Shown here: piece by piece, positions 1 through 7,288 of the stretch
How the letters are laid out: each line of letters opens with the position of its first letter
Position numbering within the stretch: the first letter of the stretch is position 1
Origin: an uncultured Verrucomicrobiota bacterium
GTDB lineage: Bacteria; Verrucomicrobiota; Verrucomicrobiia; Palsa-1439
Assembly: GCA_903825695.1 (NCBI GenBank)
Contig: CAIKBP010000144.1
Location: 1 to 12,327, forward strand
Direction of reading: 5' to 3'
Length of the DNA: 12,327 bases
Notes under the pieces: model-generated
What the model was told of the DNA's origin: nothing
What the model saw: the letters and a program-made list of their open reading frames with translations, nothing else
Database searches by the model: none
Translations under genes and position numbers: made by a program

Positions 1-915
1 GATGTAATGCGAGACATCAGCGATATGGACGCCGAGCAGCCAACCCCCGGAGCTACCGTCACCAAGTTCGGTCACGTTGACGGCGTCGTCGAAATCCCGG
101 GCGTCATCGGGGTCGATCGTAACGATAAACTCATTGCGCAGGTCGCGACGACCTGCGAGATCGGTTTCGCGGACACGATCTGGCAATCGCTCGGTCTCGG
201 CAAGTGTCGGTTCGGTAAACTGCTGGGGCAATTGATATTTGCGGATGATGGACAGGATATCCACGCCGGGCGCGTCGGCTTTGCCAAGTACCTCGATGAT
301 TTGGCCTTCGGGATTGACGTGGCGAGACGTCCAGTCGGCGAGTTTGACCACCACTTTGTGGCCGACCTGCGCGTTGTGCGCCGGCTTGGTGTAGATGTCG
401 TGCCGGAAACGCGGGTCATCAGGAATGACGTAGTGAAAGTAACGGGTCTGTTGCAGCGTGCCGACGATTGTCTCATTGGCACGTTCGAGAATGCGAATGA
501 CACGGCCAGATGTGCGGTCGCCGCCCCGGCGTTTCTCACGGTTCAGGCGAACGACTACTTTATCGCCGTGAAGCGCGACTCCGGTATCTTCCTCGGCAAT
601 GTAAATGTCAGCGGGACGTTCGGCGGGAGGCGCCGCGGCGGCATCGGAGACTTCGGGTATCACGAATGCAAAACCCTTTTCATTGCAGGTGATACGACCG
701 ACCACAAGGTCAGCTTCCTGCGGGAGAACAAAACGGTCGTTCCGCACGCGAACGATCTCGCCCTGTTCAATCATTTCTGCGAGCACGCGGCGGAACTCGC
801 GGCGTTGCGCGGAATTGAGCCTTAGGGTTTTGGCGAGTTCGGATCTTCGCAGCGGGTGATATTGCGGCGCTGCGAGTAATTCTTGGACTTTGCGTCGGAT
901 TTCCATTAAATGCAT
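1..915 (-). CDS. rnr: Ribonuclease R, N-terminal part (runs off left edge)
   Basis: This is a 3'-to-5' exoribonuclease of the RNase II/R (RNB) family, which degrades structured RNA in the cytoplasm. Read on the minus strand, 305 codons are visible and the frame is open to the window edge. Residues about 4-70 resemble the RNase R winged-helix N-terminus (ELLAAPQYHPLRRSELAKTL, then 'QGEIVRVRNDRFVLP'). Cold-shock-like OB domains follow, from about 70 to 230. The RNB catalytic domain begins at 'TIDPDDARDFDD'. Asp268, Asp274, Asp276 and Asp277 match the metal-binding D-x5-D-x-DD pattern of RNase II, and 'GVHIADVSHYI' at the edge is the next conserved stretch. Two in-frame ATGs exist, at 915 and 906. 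I chose 915 because an AGG lies about 6-8 nt upstream, but 906 (MEIRRKVQ) is also plausible. It is divergent from the glycosyltransferase at 950 with a 34-nt gap. A perfect hairpin sits in the coding sequence at 137-157. Confidence 0.93.
   Translation of the reverse strand, partial: MHLMEIRRKVQELLAAPQYHPLRRSELAKTLRLNSAQRREFRRVLAEMIEQGEIVRVRNDRFVLPQEADLVVGRITCNEKGFAFVIPEVSDAAAAPPAERPADIYIAEEDTGVALHGDKVVVRLNREKRRGGDRTSGRVIRILERANETIVGTLQQTRYFHYVIPDDPRFRHDIYTKPAHNAQVGHKVVVKLADWTSRHVNPEGQIIEVLGKADAPGVDILSIIRKYQLPQQFTEPTLAETERLPDRVRETDLAGRRDLRNEFIVTIDPDDARDFDDAVNVTELGDGSSGGWLLGVHIADVSHYI
137..157. repeat. Perfect 21-bp palindrome inside rnr
   Basis: Arms CGCAGGTCG and CGACCTGCG (9 bp each) flank a 3-nt loop, CGA. 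The element is read in frame in the RNase R gene and encodes part of 'DLAGRRDLR', just upstream of the catalytic Asp cluster. It could be a REP-like remnant or chance pairing in Arg-rich coding sequence. It has no GTAG/GTGG foot of the kind seen in the other elements here. Confidence 0.5.
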
Positions 916-949
916 ACGGCCTATTTAACATCTATAGAGATTCGAGCCA

Positions 950-2680
950 ATGAAAAACAGGATGACGGCCCAAGCGTTGTGGTTCGGCGAGAAACTCGTT
1001 GACAATCTTCTCCACTGGTTTACGGTCAGGCCGAAGCTGACGCTTACTTTGGCTGTGTTTGTCGCTCTTGGCCCATTCATCACCAAGCCGTTCAACATTG
1101 ACGACCCAATGTCTATCTGGGCGGCTCAGCAAGTGCAAGCTCACCCATTCGACTTCTATGGATATAAGATAAATTGGTTTGGGTCGGTATCGCCGATGTC
1201 GGTCGTTTCCACAAACCCGCCACTGGTCTACTATTACTTGGCGTTGGCGGCTGCGGTCCTTGGTTGGAGCGAGCCAGCACTGCACTTCGCGTTACTACTG
1301 CCTGCGGTAGCGGTGATTCTTGGGACGTACCGGTTGGCGCTTCACTTCTGCGGTCGTCCCTTGCTCGCCGCGTGCACGACCCTATTCACGCCTGCTTTTT
1401 TGGTCTGCAGCACGACGCTGATGTGTGACACGTTGATGGTGGCGTTTTGGGTATGGGCGGTAGTGTTGTGGGTCGAGGGGTTGGAGCGCGACGATATTTG
1501 GCGGCTCGCGAGTTCTGGAGTCTTGATGATGTTAGCCTAACTCACGAAATACTTTGGAGTCTGTCTCATTCCATTGCTGGTCGCCTATAGCCTCATTAGC
1601 CAACGGCGAATCAGGCACTGGGCGGTATATTTCCTCATCCCGGTCGCTGCGCTGGCTGCCTATCAATGGGCCACATACGTCCTTTACAGAAGAAGCCAGT
1701 TGTCCGCCGCCATGAGTTGGACCGTGGCCAGCAAGACGTTTAGTGGATTTTCCTTCGCGGCGGGCGGCCTGACCGCGCTCGCGTTCACGGGTGGGTGCTT
1801 GGCGGTGGCGGTTTTTCTTGCGCCCCTAGTGTGGCGGCCGAGGGTCCTGCTCGGATTTGCAGTGGGCGTGGTGCCAATTGCAGCTGCGCTCTTCATTGAA
1901 GGGACATTGCTGAAACGATTTGATTTTCTCCATGGAGCGTCCCGCGTGTTTCTGGAAGCCCAAGTCGTTTTCTGGGCCATTGGTGGGGTGAGCATACTGG
2001 GGCTGGCGGTGGCGGATGCATGGCATCGGCGCGATCCCAAGTCGTACTTGTTGGCGTCGTGGGTATGCGGGACATTCCTATTTGCCGCCTTTGTAAACTG
2101 GACTGTAAATGGTCGTTCGATAGTGCCGATGGCGCCTGCTGTGGGAATTCTGCTTGCACGGCGCCTGGAACGAGGCGCGTCGACGGGCAATAAGAGCCGA
2201 CAGAAAGCTGTGCTGATTTGCTTTATGGTAGGAGCGGCACTCGCCATATTAGTGGCACGCGCGGATTTCCTTTTTGCCACGGCCGTCCGCCAGAGCGCGG
2301 AACTAACCTACGCCAAATATGGGCGCGGACCTCAGGCGCTGTGGTTTGAAGGTCATTGGGGTTTCCAATATTATCTGGAGAAACTTGGCGCGAAGGCGGT
2401 GGCGGCAAAGCAATCTGTACCCAAACAAGGTGATTTTCTGGCCATTCCTTTGAACAATTACAACATATATCTGCCCGATGAAACATGGACACACTTGTTG
2501 GAGGTTTTGGTGATCAACGGGCCATGCTGGCTGACTACAGCCAACGGCGAAGTGGGAGCCGGCTTTCATGCCTCAGTTTTTGGACCGTTGCCTTTTGCCT
2601 GTGGGGTTGTCCCGCCAGAAAGAGTACTTGTGTACGCGATAGGGTCAATGCCTCCAACGCCTCGGGCTGCGGATCCCTAG
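950..2680 (+). pseudogene. PMT/ArnT-like polytopic glycosyltransferase, interrupted by one in-frame TAA
   Basis: This is a polytopic inner-membrane glycosyltransferase of the GT39/PMT_2 (ArnT-like) type. Relatives move sugars from polyprenyl-phosphate donors to lipid or protein acceptors on the periplasmic side. The frame opens at ATG 950. It holds a first membrane segment (about residues 30-48), then 'NIDDP' with Asp51-Asp52, the acidic pair expected in the first periplasmic loop. 'NPPLVYYYLALA' and further hydrophobic helices follow. Codon 197 (1538-1540) is TAA. The same frame continues directly with 'LTKYFGVCLIPLLVAYSL' and runs to TAG at 2678-2680, giving 575 amino acids if the stop is read through. 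The downstream half has more helices, 'NWTVNGRSIVPMAPAVGILL' and a soluble C-terminal tail. No frameshift is needed: one codon separates the halves. A TTG at 1574 could start the second half but has no convincing ribosome site. The cause may be a nonsense mutation, a sequencing error, or much less likely readthrough. The acceptor and donor are unknown. Confidence 0.8.
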
Positions 2681-2747
2681 GACCAGGCACATCCGAGAGA
2701 CAATGGGCCGCATCTCAAGGGCGTGTTGCCCAAATGGCATCTGTTGT

Positions 2748-2822
2748 TGTAGCCACGCTTCTGCGAAGCGCAGGTCGTTCATTTCCAGAATGAATTCGGC
2801 GCTTCACAGAAGCGCCGCTACA
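2748..2822. repeat. REP-like inverted pair (two hairpin units) upstream of folE
   Basis: Two hairpin units face each other. Unit 1 (plus strand, 2749-2770) has a GTAG foot, then stem CGCTTC/GAAGCG with loop TGC. Unit 2 (minus strand, 2821-2797) has a GTAG foot, then stem CGGCGCTTC/GAAGCGCCG with loop TGT. Between them TTCATT (2778-2783) and AATGAA (2789-2794) can also pair. The GTAG foot plus hairpin, doubled in inverted orientation, is the design of REP/BIME elements. There is no T-run after either hairpin, so it does not look like a classical terminator. It occupies much of the 206-nt gap between the broken glycosyltransferase and folE. I see nothing else definite in that gap. Confidence 0.75.
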
Positions 2823-2886
2823 CCGAATGCGCAGGGCTGATTGACCAACTGAGGTGCTTCGGTTATGGTGGGCGCGATTGGTGCGC

Positions 2887-3468
2887 ATGAAAAAACATTC
2901 CGTGGATAAAAAGAAGATCGAACAGGCCGTGCGTCTTTTGCTTCATGCGATCGGTGAAAACGCCGACCGCGAGGGATTGCGCGAGACGCCGGAACGTGTC
3001 GCGCGGATGTACGAGGAGATTTACGGTCAGGGCGAGGAAGACCCGCGCATCAGCCTGCGCAAACAGTTCAACGAGGAACACCACGAAATGGTGTTGGTCA
3101 AGGACATCCCGTTCTTTTCAATGTGCGAACACCATCTGATGCCGTTCTTCGGCAAGGCACACGTCGCCTACATCCCAAACGGGACGATAGTCGGTGTTTC
3201 CAAACTGGCACGGGTCGTCGAGGCGTTCGCGCGGCGACCACAGGTGCAGGAACGAATGACCGGGCAGATCGCCGACATCATCAACGAGGAATTGCAGCCA
3301 AAAGGCGTTGCTGTTGTCTGCGAAGCCGTGCACACGTGCATGACCTTGCGCGGTGTCAAGAAGCCCGGCTCAACTGTTGTCACATCGGCGATGAGGGGCG
3401 GGTTCCGTAACAAAATCTCAACTCGCGCCGAGCTTATGGCACTCATCTACGGCCGCCACGACTTGTGA
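2887..3468 (+). CDS. folE: GTP cyclohydrolase I
   Basis: This is FolE (type IA), the zinc enzyme that converts GTP to 7,8-dihydroneopterin triphosphate, the first step of folate/pterin synthesis. It acts in the cytoplasm as a homodecamer in known relatives. The protein has 193 residues, near the usual bacterial length of about 185-220. Visible signatures are 'ENADREGLRETPERVARMY' near residues 24-42, 'CEHHLMPF' with zinc ligands Cys80 and His83, 'VGVSKLARVVEAFARRPQVQ' at about 102-121, and 'VHTC' with Cys151 as the third zinc ligand. The start is ATG 2887. GTG 2881 is in frame two codons earlier, and the frame stays open further upstream to GTG 2854, but the family does not need that extension. 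The ribosome site is weak (GGTGGG about 10 nt upstream). miaB begins 55 nt downstream in the same direction, so cotranscription is possible. Confidence 0.96.
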   Translation: MKKHSVDKKKIEQAVRLLLHAIGENADREGLRETPERVARMYEEIYGQGEEDPRISLRKQFNEEHHEMVLVKDIPFFSMCEHHLMPFFGKAHVAYIPNGTIVGVSKLARVVEAFARRPQVQERMTGQIADIINEELQPKGVAVVCEAVHTCMTLRGVKKPGSTVVTSAMRGGFRNKISTRAELMALIYGRHDL

Positions 3469-3523
3469 TTCCGCATAGCCAAGCGTCGTGCCGACCGGTT
3501 ATATTCTTGCGCGTTCCCGTCAC

Positions 3524-5023
3524 ATGAAAAAAGTCTTCATCAAAACCTACGGTTGCCAGATGAACGAGCGCGACAGCGAAGCGGTCATCGCAATGTTGCA
3601 GGCGCGTGGGTACGACATCACGGATTCGGAAGCCGACGCCGACGTGGTTCTACTGAACACGTGCAGCATCCGCGATGTCGCCGAACAGAAGGCCTTGGGC
3701 AAGATGGACATGCTCATCGAGCAAAAACGCCGCAACCCCGATTTGGTGCTTGGTTTTATGGGGTGTATGGCTCAGAGCCGCGGCGAGCGATTACTCGAGA
3801 AGCGATCTGACGTGGATCTCGTGGTCGGCACACACCGCATTCATCACGTGCCAGAGTATCTGGATAAATTGCTGACTATAAAGAAAAAGACCGGTGGCGC
3901 AGGCGTCTCTGCCTGTGCTGATTTAGAGATGGCAAACACAGGCACGGAGGCCTGTGCCACTAATTCGGATGGAAACTTTCGAGTGCCCTCCCACATCGTT
4001 GACACCGCTGAAGAACCGGGTAGCGAGTCGGCGATACACGGGCACGTGCTGGAGACTGTGGACGGACGACGGGTCACAGCGTTCGTCAACATCATGCAGG
4101 GCTGCGACATGCACTGCACGTTTTGCATCGTGCCGCACACGCGCGGCGAGGAGCGCAGCCGACCGATACCCGAGATCGTCGAGGAAGTGGCGGGCCTTGT
4201 AGCGGCCGGCGTGAAGGAGGTCACGTTGCTTGGACAGATTGTGACCAGCTACAGGCGGAAGACCATGGCGAAGAAGGACGGCAAATCGCCGTTCGTCCAG
4301 CTCCTTGAGGCGGTGCACGAAGTAAAAGGACTGGAGCGGGTACGGTTCACGTCTCCGCATCCAAAGGGTTTTGGCAACGATCTTATGGCTGCATACCGCG
4401 ATCTCCCAAAACTCTGTGAGCACGCGCATCTTCCGGTACAGAGCGGCTCGACGCGTGTTCTGAAGCTCATGGGGCGCGGTTACAGCCGCGAGTGGTACTT
4501 GCGCGTCGTCGAAAAACTCCATGGCGTTAAACCGCAGATTGGTATTACGACGGACATCATCGTCGGGTTTCCCGGCGAGACGGAAGAAGATTTCCAACAG
4601 ACACTTTCGCTGATGCGTGAGGTGCAATTCAGCCAGGCCTACATATTCAAATACTCGCCCCGACGCGACACGCCTGCTGCGGAGATGCCCGGCCAGCTCA
4701 GCGCCGAGGTAAAGGAAACGCGGAACCGGATTGCGCTCAATGCGCTGAACGAATCCATGCTGGAGCAGAATCGGCGGCTCGTCGGCGATACTGTCGAGGT
4801 GTTGGTTGAAGGCCGTAGCAAGAGGAATCCGCAACGATTGACCGGCCGCACGCGCGACAACAAGATCGTCTTTTTTGAGGGGCCGAAAGAAGCTGTTGGG
4901 CAACTATTGCCCATCCGCATCGACAGGGTCACCGTTGTCGCCCTGTATGGCAACATAGCCGCAGAACGAGGAATTGCGACGCGCATGTCGCTCCCACAAC
5001 AGAAAGTGACTTGCACCGTATGA
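3524..5023 (+). CDS. miaB: tRNA-2-methylthio-N6-(dimethylallyl)adenosine synthase (methylthiotransferase MiaB)
   Basis: MiaB is a radical-SAM enzyme with two 4Fe-4S clusters that adds a methylthio group to i6A37 of tRNAs, acting after MiaA. The UPF0004 N-terminal domain supplies Cys11 (YGCQMN), Cys47 (LNTCSIRD) and Cys81 (GCMAQ). The radical-SAM triad is Cys194, Cys198 and Cys201 in 'GCDMHCTFCIVPHTRGEE'. A TRAM RNA-binding domain forms the last 70 or so residues ('VEVLVEGRSKRNPQRLTGRT'). At 499 aa it is longer than usual (about 440-475). The excess lies between Cys81 and Cys194: 113 residues, against about 71-74 in the E. coli and Thermotoga enzymes as I recall them. Part of it is a REP pair translated as residues 124-147. 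The usual 'GQNVNSYG' is 'GQIVTSYR' here, which is odd. The ATG at 3524 fits the family N-terminus; GTG 3488 is in frame but adds 12 unneeded residues. The stop overlaps the next gene by ATGA. Confidence 0.95.
   Translation: MKKVFIKTYGCQMNERDSEAVIAMLQARGYDITDSEADADVVLLNTCSIRDVAEQKALGKMDMLIEQKRRNPDLVLGFMGCMAQSRGERLLEKRSDVDLVVGTHRIHHVPEYLDKLLTIKKKTGGAGVSACADLEMANTGTEACATNSDGNFRVPSHIVDTAEEPGSESAIHGHVLETVDGRRVTAFVNIMQGCDMHCTFCIVPHTRGEERSRPIPEIVEEVAGLVAAGVKEVTLLGQIVTSYRRKTMAKKDGKSPFVQLLEAVHEVKGLERVRFTSPHPKGFGNDLMAAYRDLPKLCEHAHLPVQSGSTRVLKLMGRGYSREWYLRVVEKLHGVKPQIGITTDIIVGFPGETEEDFQQTLSLMREVQFSQAYIFKYSPRRDTPAAEMPGQLSAEVKETRNRIALNALNESMLEQNRRLVGDTVEVLVEGRSKRNPQRLTGRTRDNKIVFFEGPKEAVGQLLPIRIDRVTVVALYGNIAAERGIATRMSLPQQKVTCTV
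3894..3960. repeat. REP-like inverted pair translated inside miaB
   Basis: Unit 1 (plus, 3894-3917) has foot GTGG, then stem CAGGC/GCCTG with loop GTCTCT. Unit 2 (minus, 3960-3937) has foot GTGG, then a perfect 7-bp stem CACAGGC/GCCTGTG with loop CTCCGT. The two units are near-copies of each other in inverted orientation and are separated by about 20 nt. The element keeps the miaB frame open and encodes roughly 'GGAGVSACADLEMANTGT' and a few more residues. It lies in the linker between the UPF0004 domain and the radical-SAM cysteines, where length is tolerated. Its two Cys residues (131, 144) are not part of the known cluster motifs. Confidence 0.8.
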
Positions 5024-5565
5024 CCCAACTCGCTCTCACATCCACCATAATCGGCGCGATCATCGTCGTGGCGCGGGCGCCGGGACTGATTGCGCCAGAC
5101 AAGTTCCGGGCTGAAGCGTTGAAATTTCCACGTTCGGTATTATGGGGTCGCGCGCTGATGGCGATTGCTGCTGTTTGGGTGGGAATCGTGATGTTCAACG
5201 CAGCCGACAAAGATTGGCCGTCGTGGGCGCGACCAGCAATTATCATCGGGGTGCCAGTCGCCTACGTACTGGTGGTCAAGTACGCCAATCAATTTCTCGC
5301 GCTGCGGGGTGTGGCGGCGCTGTTGTTGCTCGGGGCAAAGGTCGTGGTGGATGCTGCTGATAAAAGTGATTTGGCATCGCGGCTCGTGGTCACCACACTG
5401 GCGTACGCCTGGGTCGTCGCGGCGATGTGGATGGCCATTGCGCCGCATCATTTCCGCGATCTAATCGGCTGGTCCATGGCAAACAACATCCGTTGCCGAA
5501 CCGTCTGCGCCATCGGCGTCGTATTGGGCGTGCTGCTGATTGTCCTAGGATTGTTCGTGTACTAG
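5020..5565 (+). CDS. Polytopic membrane protein of unknown function
   Basis: I do not recognise a family. The 181-residue protein is very hydrophobic, with about six predicted membrane segments: roughly residues 4-22, 42-60, 70-88, 92-112, 125-145 and 163-181. Polar loops carry 'DKFRAEALKFPRS' and 'APHHFRDLIGW', the latter with a His-His pair at the membrane edge. The C-terminus ends inside or just after the last hydrophobic stretch (LGVLLIVLGLFVY). The chosen ATG at 5020 overlaps the miaB stop in ATGA, so translation is probably coupled to miaB. An upstream in-frame TTG at 5011 would add three residues only. Its tight link to miaB may be operon packing and not shared function. No signal peptide, catalytic motif or transporter signature is visible. 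Confidence 0.8.
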   Translation: MTQLALTSTIIGAIIVVARAPGLIAPDKFRAEALKFPRSVLWGRALMAIAAVWVGIVMFNAADKDWPSWARPAIIIGVPVAYVLVVKYANQFLALRGVAALLLLGAKVVVDAADKSDLASRLVVTTLAYAWVVAAMWMAIAPHHFRDLIGWSMANNIRCRTVCAIGVVLGVLLIVLGLFVY

Positions 5566-5649
5566 GATGGTGGGGTGCGAGGTTCATCGTAGCAAGGCGT
5601 TTAACTTCAACCTCTGCACGCTGTTGGTTTTCAGCAAAAACATCTGACT

Positions 5650-6606
5650 GTGAAGACCCCACGAATCCTGGTAGTGCGCGGCGGGGCGATCGGGGATTTC
5701 CTGATGACGTTGCCTGCGATCGGGGCGTTGCGGGAACGATGGCCAGAAGCGCAGATTGAGATCCTCGGCTATCCCCACATCGTCGAGTTGGCGCATGGAC
5801 GGTATTACGCCGACGCGATACAACCAATTGAAGCGCGGGCAATGGCCGGTTTCTTCGTGCCGCGCGGGATTCTCGATCCGACGCTGATGGGGTATTTCGG
5901 AAGTTTCGATCTCGCGATCTCATACCTGTTCGATCCGGACAGTATATTCGCGAACAACGTGCGACGTTGCGGCGTGCGGCAGGTTGTCGAGGCGTCGCCC
6001 AAGCCCTCCACAGAACCCGGTATGCATGTCGCGGAGCATTACTGCAAACCACTTGAGTCGCTGGCAATCTATGTGGAGCAGCCACGTCCGCGGCTGTTCC
6101 CAAACGACGAAGACCGCGCAGGGGCGGCGCGGTTCCTGCAGGCAGCGACTCGGGAGCCGTTGGTGGCAATCCATCCGGGCAGCGGCAGCGATAAGAAGAA
6201 TTGGCCTGCTGAAAAGTTCGCCGCATTGGGTCGCTGGTTGATGAATGAATTGGCGTTGCAACTTTTGATCGTACACGGCGAGGCGGATGACGAGGCGGTC
6301 GGACGATTGACGGAATTGCTGGCACCGGGGCGCGCTACTGTGGCGCGTGGGCTAAAGTTGACGGAGTTGGCGGCGGTCGTGGAACGGTGCGCGCTATTTT
6401 TGGGAAACGACTCCGGTGTGACGCACCTGGCGGTGGCAGTCGGCACACCCACGGTGGCGTTTTATGGGCCGATGTCCCAACAGATTTGGGAGCCGCGTCC
6501 GTGGCGCGCGGATGGACTGCGTGTTGTGCATTTCGGCCCGGATGACGTGGCGTCAGGCCGAAAAGCGGTTGAGGAATTATGGGCGATGCGGTCTGCGGGA
6601 CACTGA
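5650..6606 (+). CDS. Glycosyltransferase family 9 (ADP-heptose:LPS heptosyltransferase-like)
   Basis: This is a GT-B fold glycosyltransferase of the GT9 family, whose known members (WaaC, WaaF, WaaQ) transfer heptose from ADP-heptose to the LPS core on the cytoplasmic face of the inner membrane. The 318 residues fit the usual 320-350. The N-terminus 'ILVVRGGAIGDFLMTLPAIG' is the typical glycine-rich first strand and loop, with the Asp of 'GD' that is often catalytic. The C-terminal half has 'VAIHPGSGSDKKNWPAEKFA' and 'FLGNDSGVTHLAVAVGTP', the nucleotide-sugar binding motifs of the family. The start is GTG at 5650, 84 nt after the membrane-protein stop. There is no clear Shine-Dalgarno sequence, so the start is less sure than the gene. 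The exact acceptor and sugar cannot be told. It may serve LPS core or another surface glycan along with the (broken) membrane glycosyltransferase at 950. Confidence 0.9.
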   Translation: MKTPRILVVRGGAIGDFLMTLPAIGALRERWPEAQIEILGYPHIVELAHGRYYADAIQPIEARAMAGFFVPRGILDPTLMGYFGSFDLAISYLFDPDSIFANNVRRCGVRQVVEASPKPSTEPGMHVAEHYCKPLESLAIYVEQPRPRLFPNDEDRAGAARFLQAATREPLVAIHPGSGSDKKNWPAEKFAALGRWLMNELALQLLIVHGEADDEAVGRLTELLAPGRATVARGLKLTELAAVVERCALFLGNDSGVTHLAVAVGTPTVAFYGPMSQQIWEPRPWRADGLRVVHFGPDDVASGRKAVEELWAMRSAGH

Positions 6607-6631
6607 AGTGCTTGGGGCGCGGGTGTTTGGC

Positions 6632-6660
6632 TTGACGGGGCTGGAAAGCGCGATTAGAGT
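6632..6660 (+). promoter_or_regulatory. Candidate sigma-70-type promoter
   Basis: TTGACG (6632-6637), a 17-nt spacer, then TAGAGT (6655-6660) match the -35/-10 pattern at 5 of 6 and 4 of 6 positions. It lies in the 109-nt gap after the GT9 gene and would drive the coiled-coil/TM protein and the IHF-like gene behind it. It was judged by eye only. Confidence 0.4.
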
Positions 6661-6715
6661 GCGCCGTGTAAGCAACCTCGAACAATAGTTCAGGGCAGGG
6701 AGGGCGGGTGACTCC

Positions 6716-7288
6716 ATGCGCGACCGAAGACTGGAAAAGAACATCGAACGGATTGAGGCGCTCATTGAACGATGGAAGCAACTGAGCCAGTATTTGGATC
6801 GCGGTTTCAAACACGAGCCGTTCACACCGGAGGAGGAAGCCGGTTTTCTCAACCTGAAGAGTGCCATTGCCCAGGATTATGAGTTGTTGCGGACGTTGAT
6901 CGGCCGCGATGCTGACCGCGATGACAAAGCGACGCGGTTGCTAAACAGTGTGCCGAGTCTGCAGTCGTTCAGGGATTTGCCCGAAGGAACGGCGCACAGG
7001 CTTGCTGCGGAATGGCATAGCACCTACATGGGATTGCACTCGCTGCTCGGACGATTGAGTGGCCGCAAAATTCAGTTAGCGAGTATCAGTTCGTTACGTA
7101 TAGGGATGCAACGGGTGTTTGGCAACCCGCTGGTGATCATATTGATTGCCATGGCAGCATGTTATGGTGTGTACAAAGTGGCAGAGGAAGTGATCCCTGC
7201 CATTGCGAGATTCCAGACAGAACTAACTGGAAAACAACAAACCACAAAAGCAGTGAGTGAGCAAAAGATCGGGGAGAAACGACCATGA
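6716..7288 (+). CDS. Hypothetical coiled-coil protein with one membrane segment
   Basis: I recognise no family. The 190-residue protein begins with a highly charged helical region (residues about 1-30, 'RLEKNIERIEALIERWKQL') likely to form a coiled coil. A mostly helical soluble part follows. One hydrophobic segment lies at about 137-157 ('NPLVIILIAMAACYGVYKVA'), and a short polar, Lys/Gln-rich tail ends at 190. There is no N-terminal signal peptide, so it is probably anchored by the single segment with the long N-terminal part on one side. The ATG at 6716 has a GGGAGGG at 6698-6704, 11 nt upstream, which is a rather long spacing. The stop overlaps the IHF-like gene by ATGA, a strong sign of coupled translation. 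The job of a membrane-anchored partner beside a nucleoid protein is unknown. Confidence 0.75.
   Translation: MRDRRLEKNIERIEALIERWKQLSQYLDRGFKHEPFTPEEEAGFLNLKSAIAQDYELLRTLIGRDADRDDKATRLLNSVPSLQSFRDLPEGTAHRLAAEWHSTYMGLHSLLGRLSGRKIQLASISSLRIGMQRVFGNPLVIILIAMAACYGVYKVAEEVIPAIARFQTELTGKQQTTKAVSEQKIGEKRP

Noticed and set aside
7..825. Long plus-strand open frame (272 codons)
   Set aside because: It is antisense to RNase R, whose minus-strand translation gives clear family motifs including the RNB Asp cluster; the plus frame resembles nothing known.
1538..1540. TAA reassigned as a sense codon
   Set aside because: Only one in-frame TAA occurs in several thousand codons of clear genes; a reassigned codon would appear often.
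2485..2793. 102-codon plus-strand frame overlapping the glycosyltransferase end and the REP element
   Set aside because: It lies mostly inside the certain glycosyltransferase frame and extends into repeat sequence, with no protein-like features.
2797..2817. Intrinsic terminator made by the strong hairpin
   Set aside because: The 9-bp stem is good but is followed by CTACACC, not a T-run, and the doublet layout with GTAG feet fits REP better.
3894..3960. CRISPR repeat-spacer or integron site
   Set aside because: There are only two inverted units and no regular direct repeats or spacers; no cas or integrase gene is nearby.
3923..4903. 326-codon minus-strand open frame
   Set aside because: It is antisense to the radical-SAM core of miaB and has no recognisable protein features.
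5390..6325. 311-codon minus-strand open frame
   Set aside because: It is antisense to the GT9 gene; the Arg/Pro/Ser-rich composition is typical of a non-coding frame.
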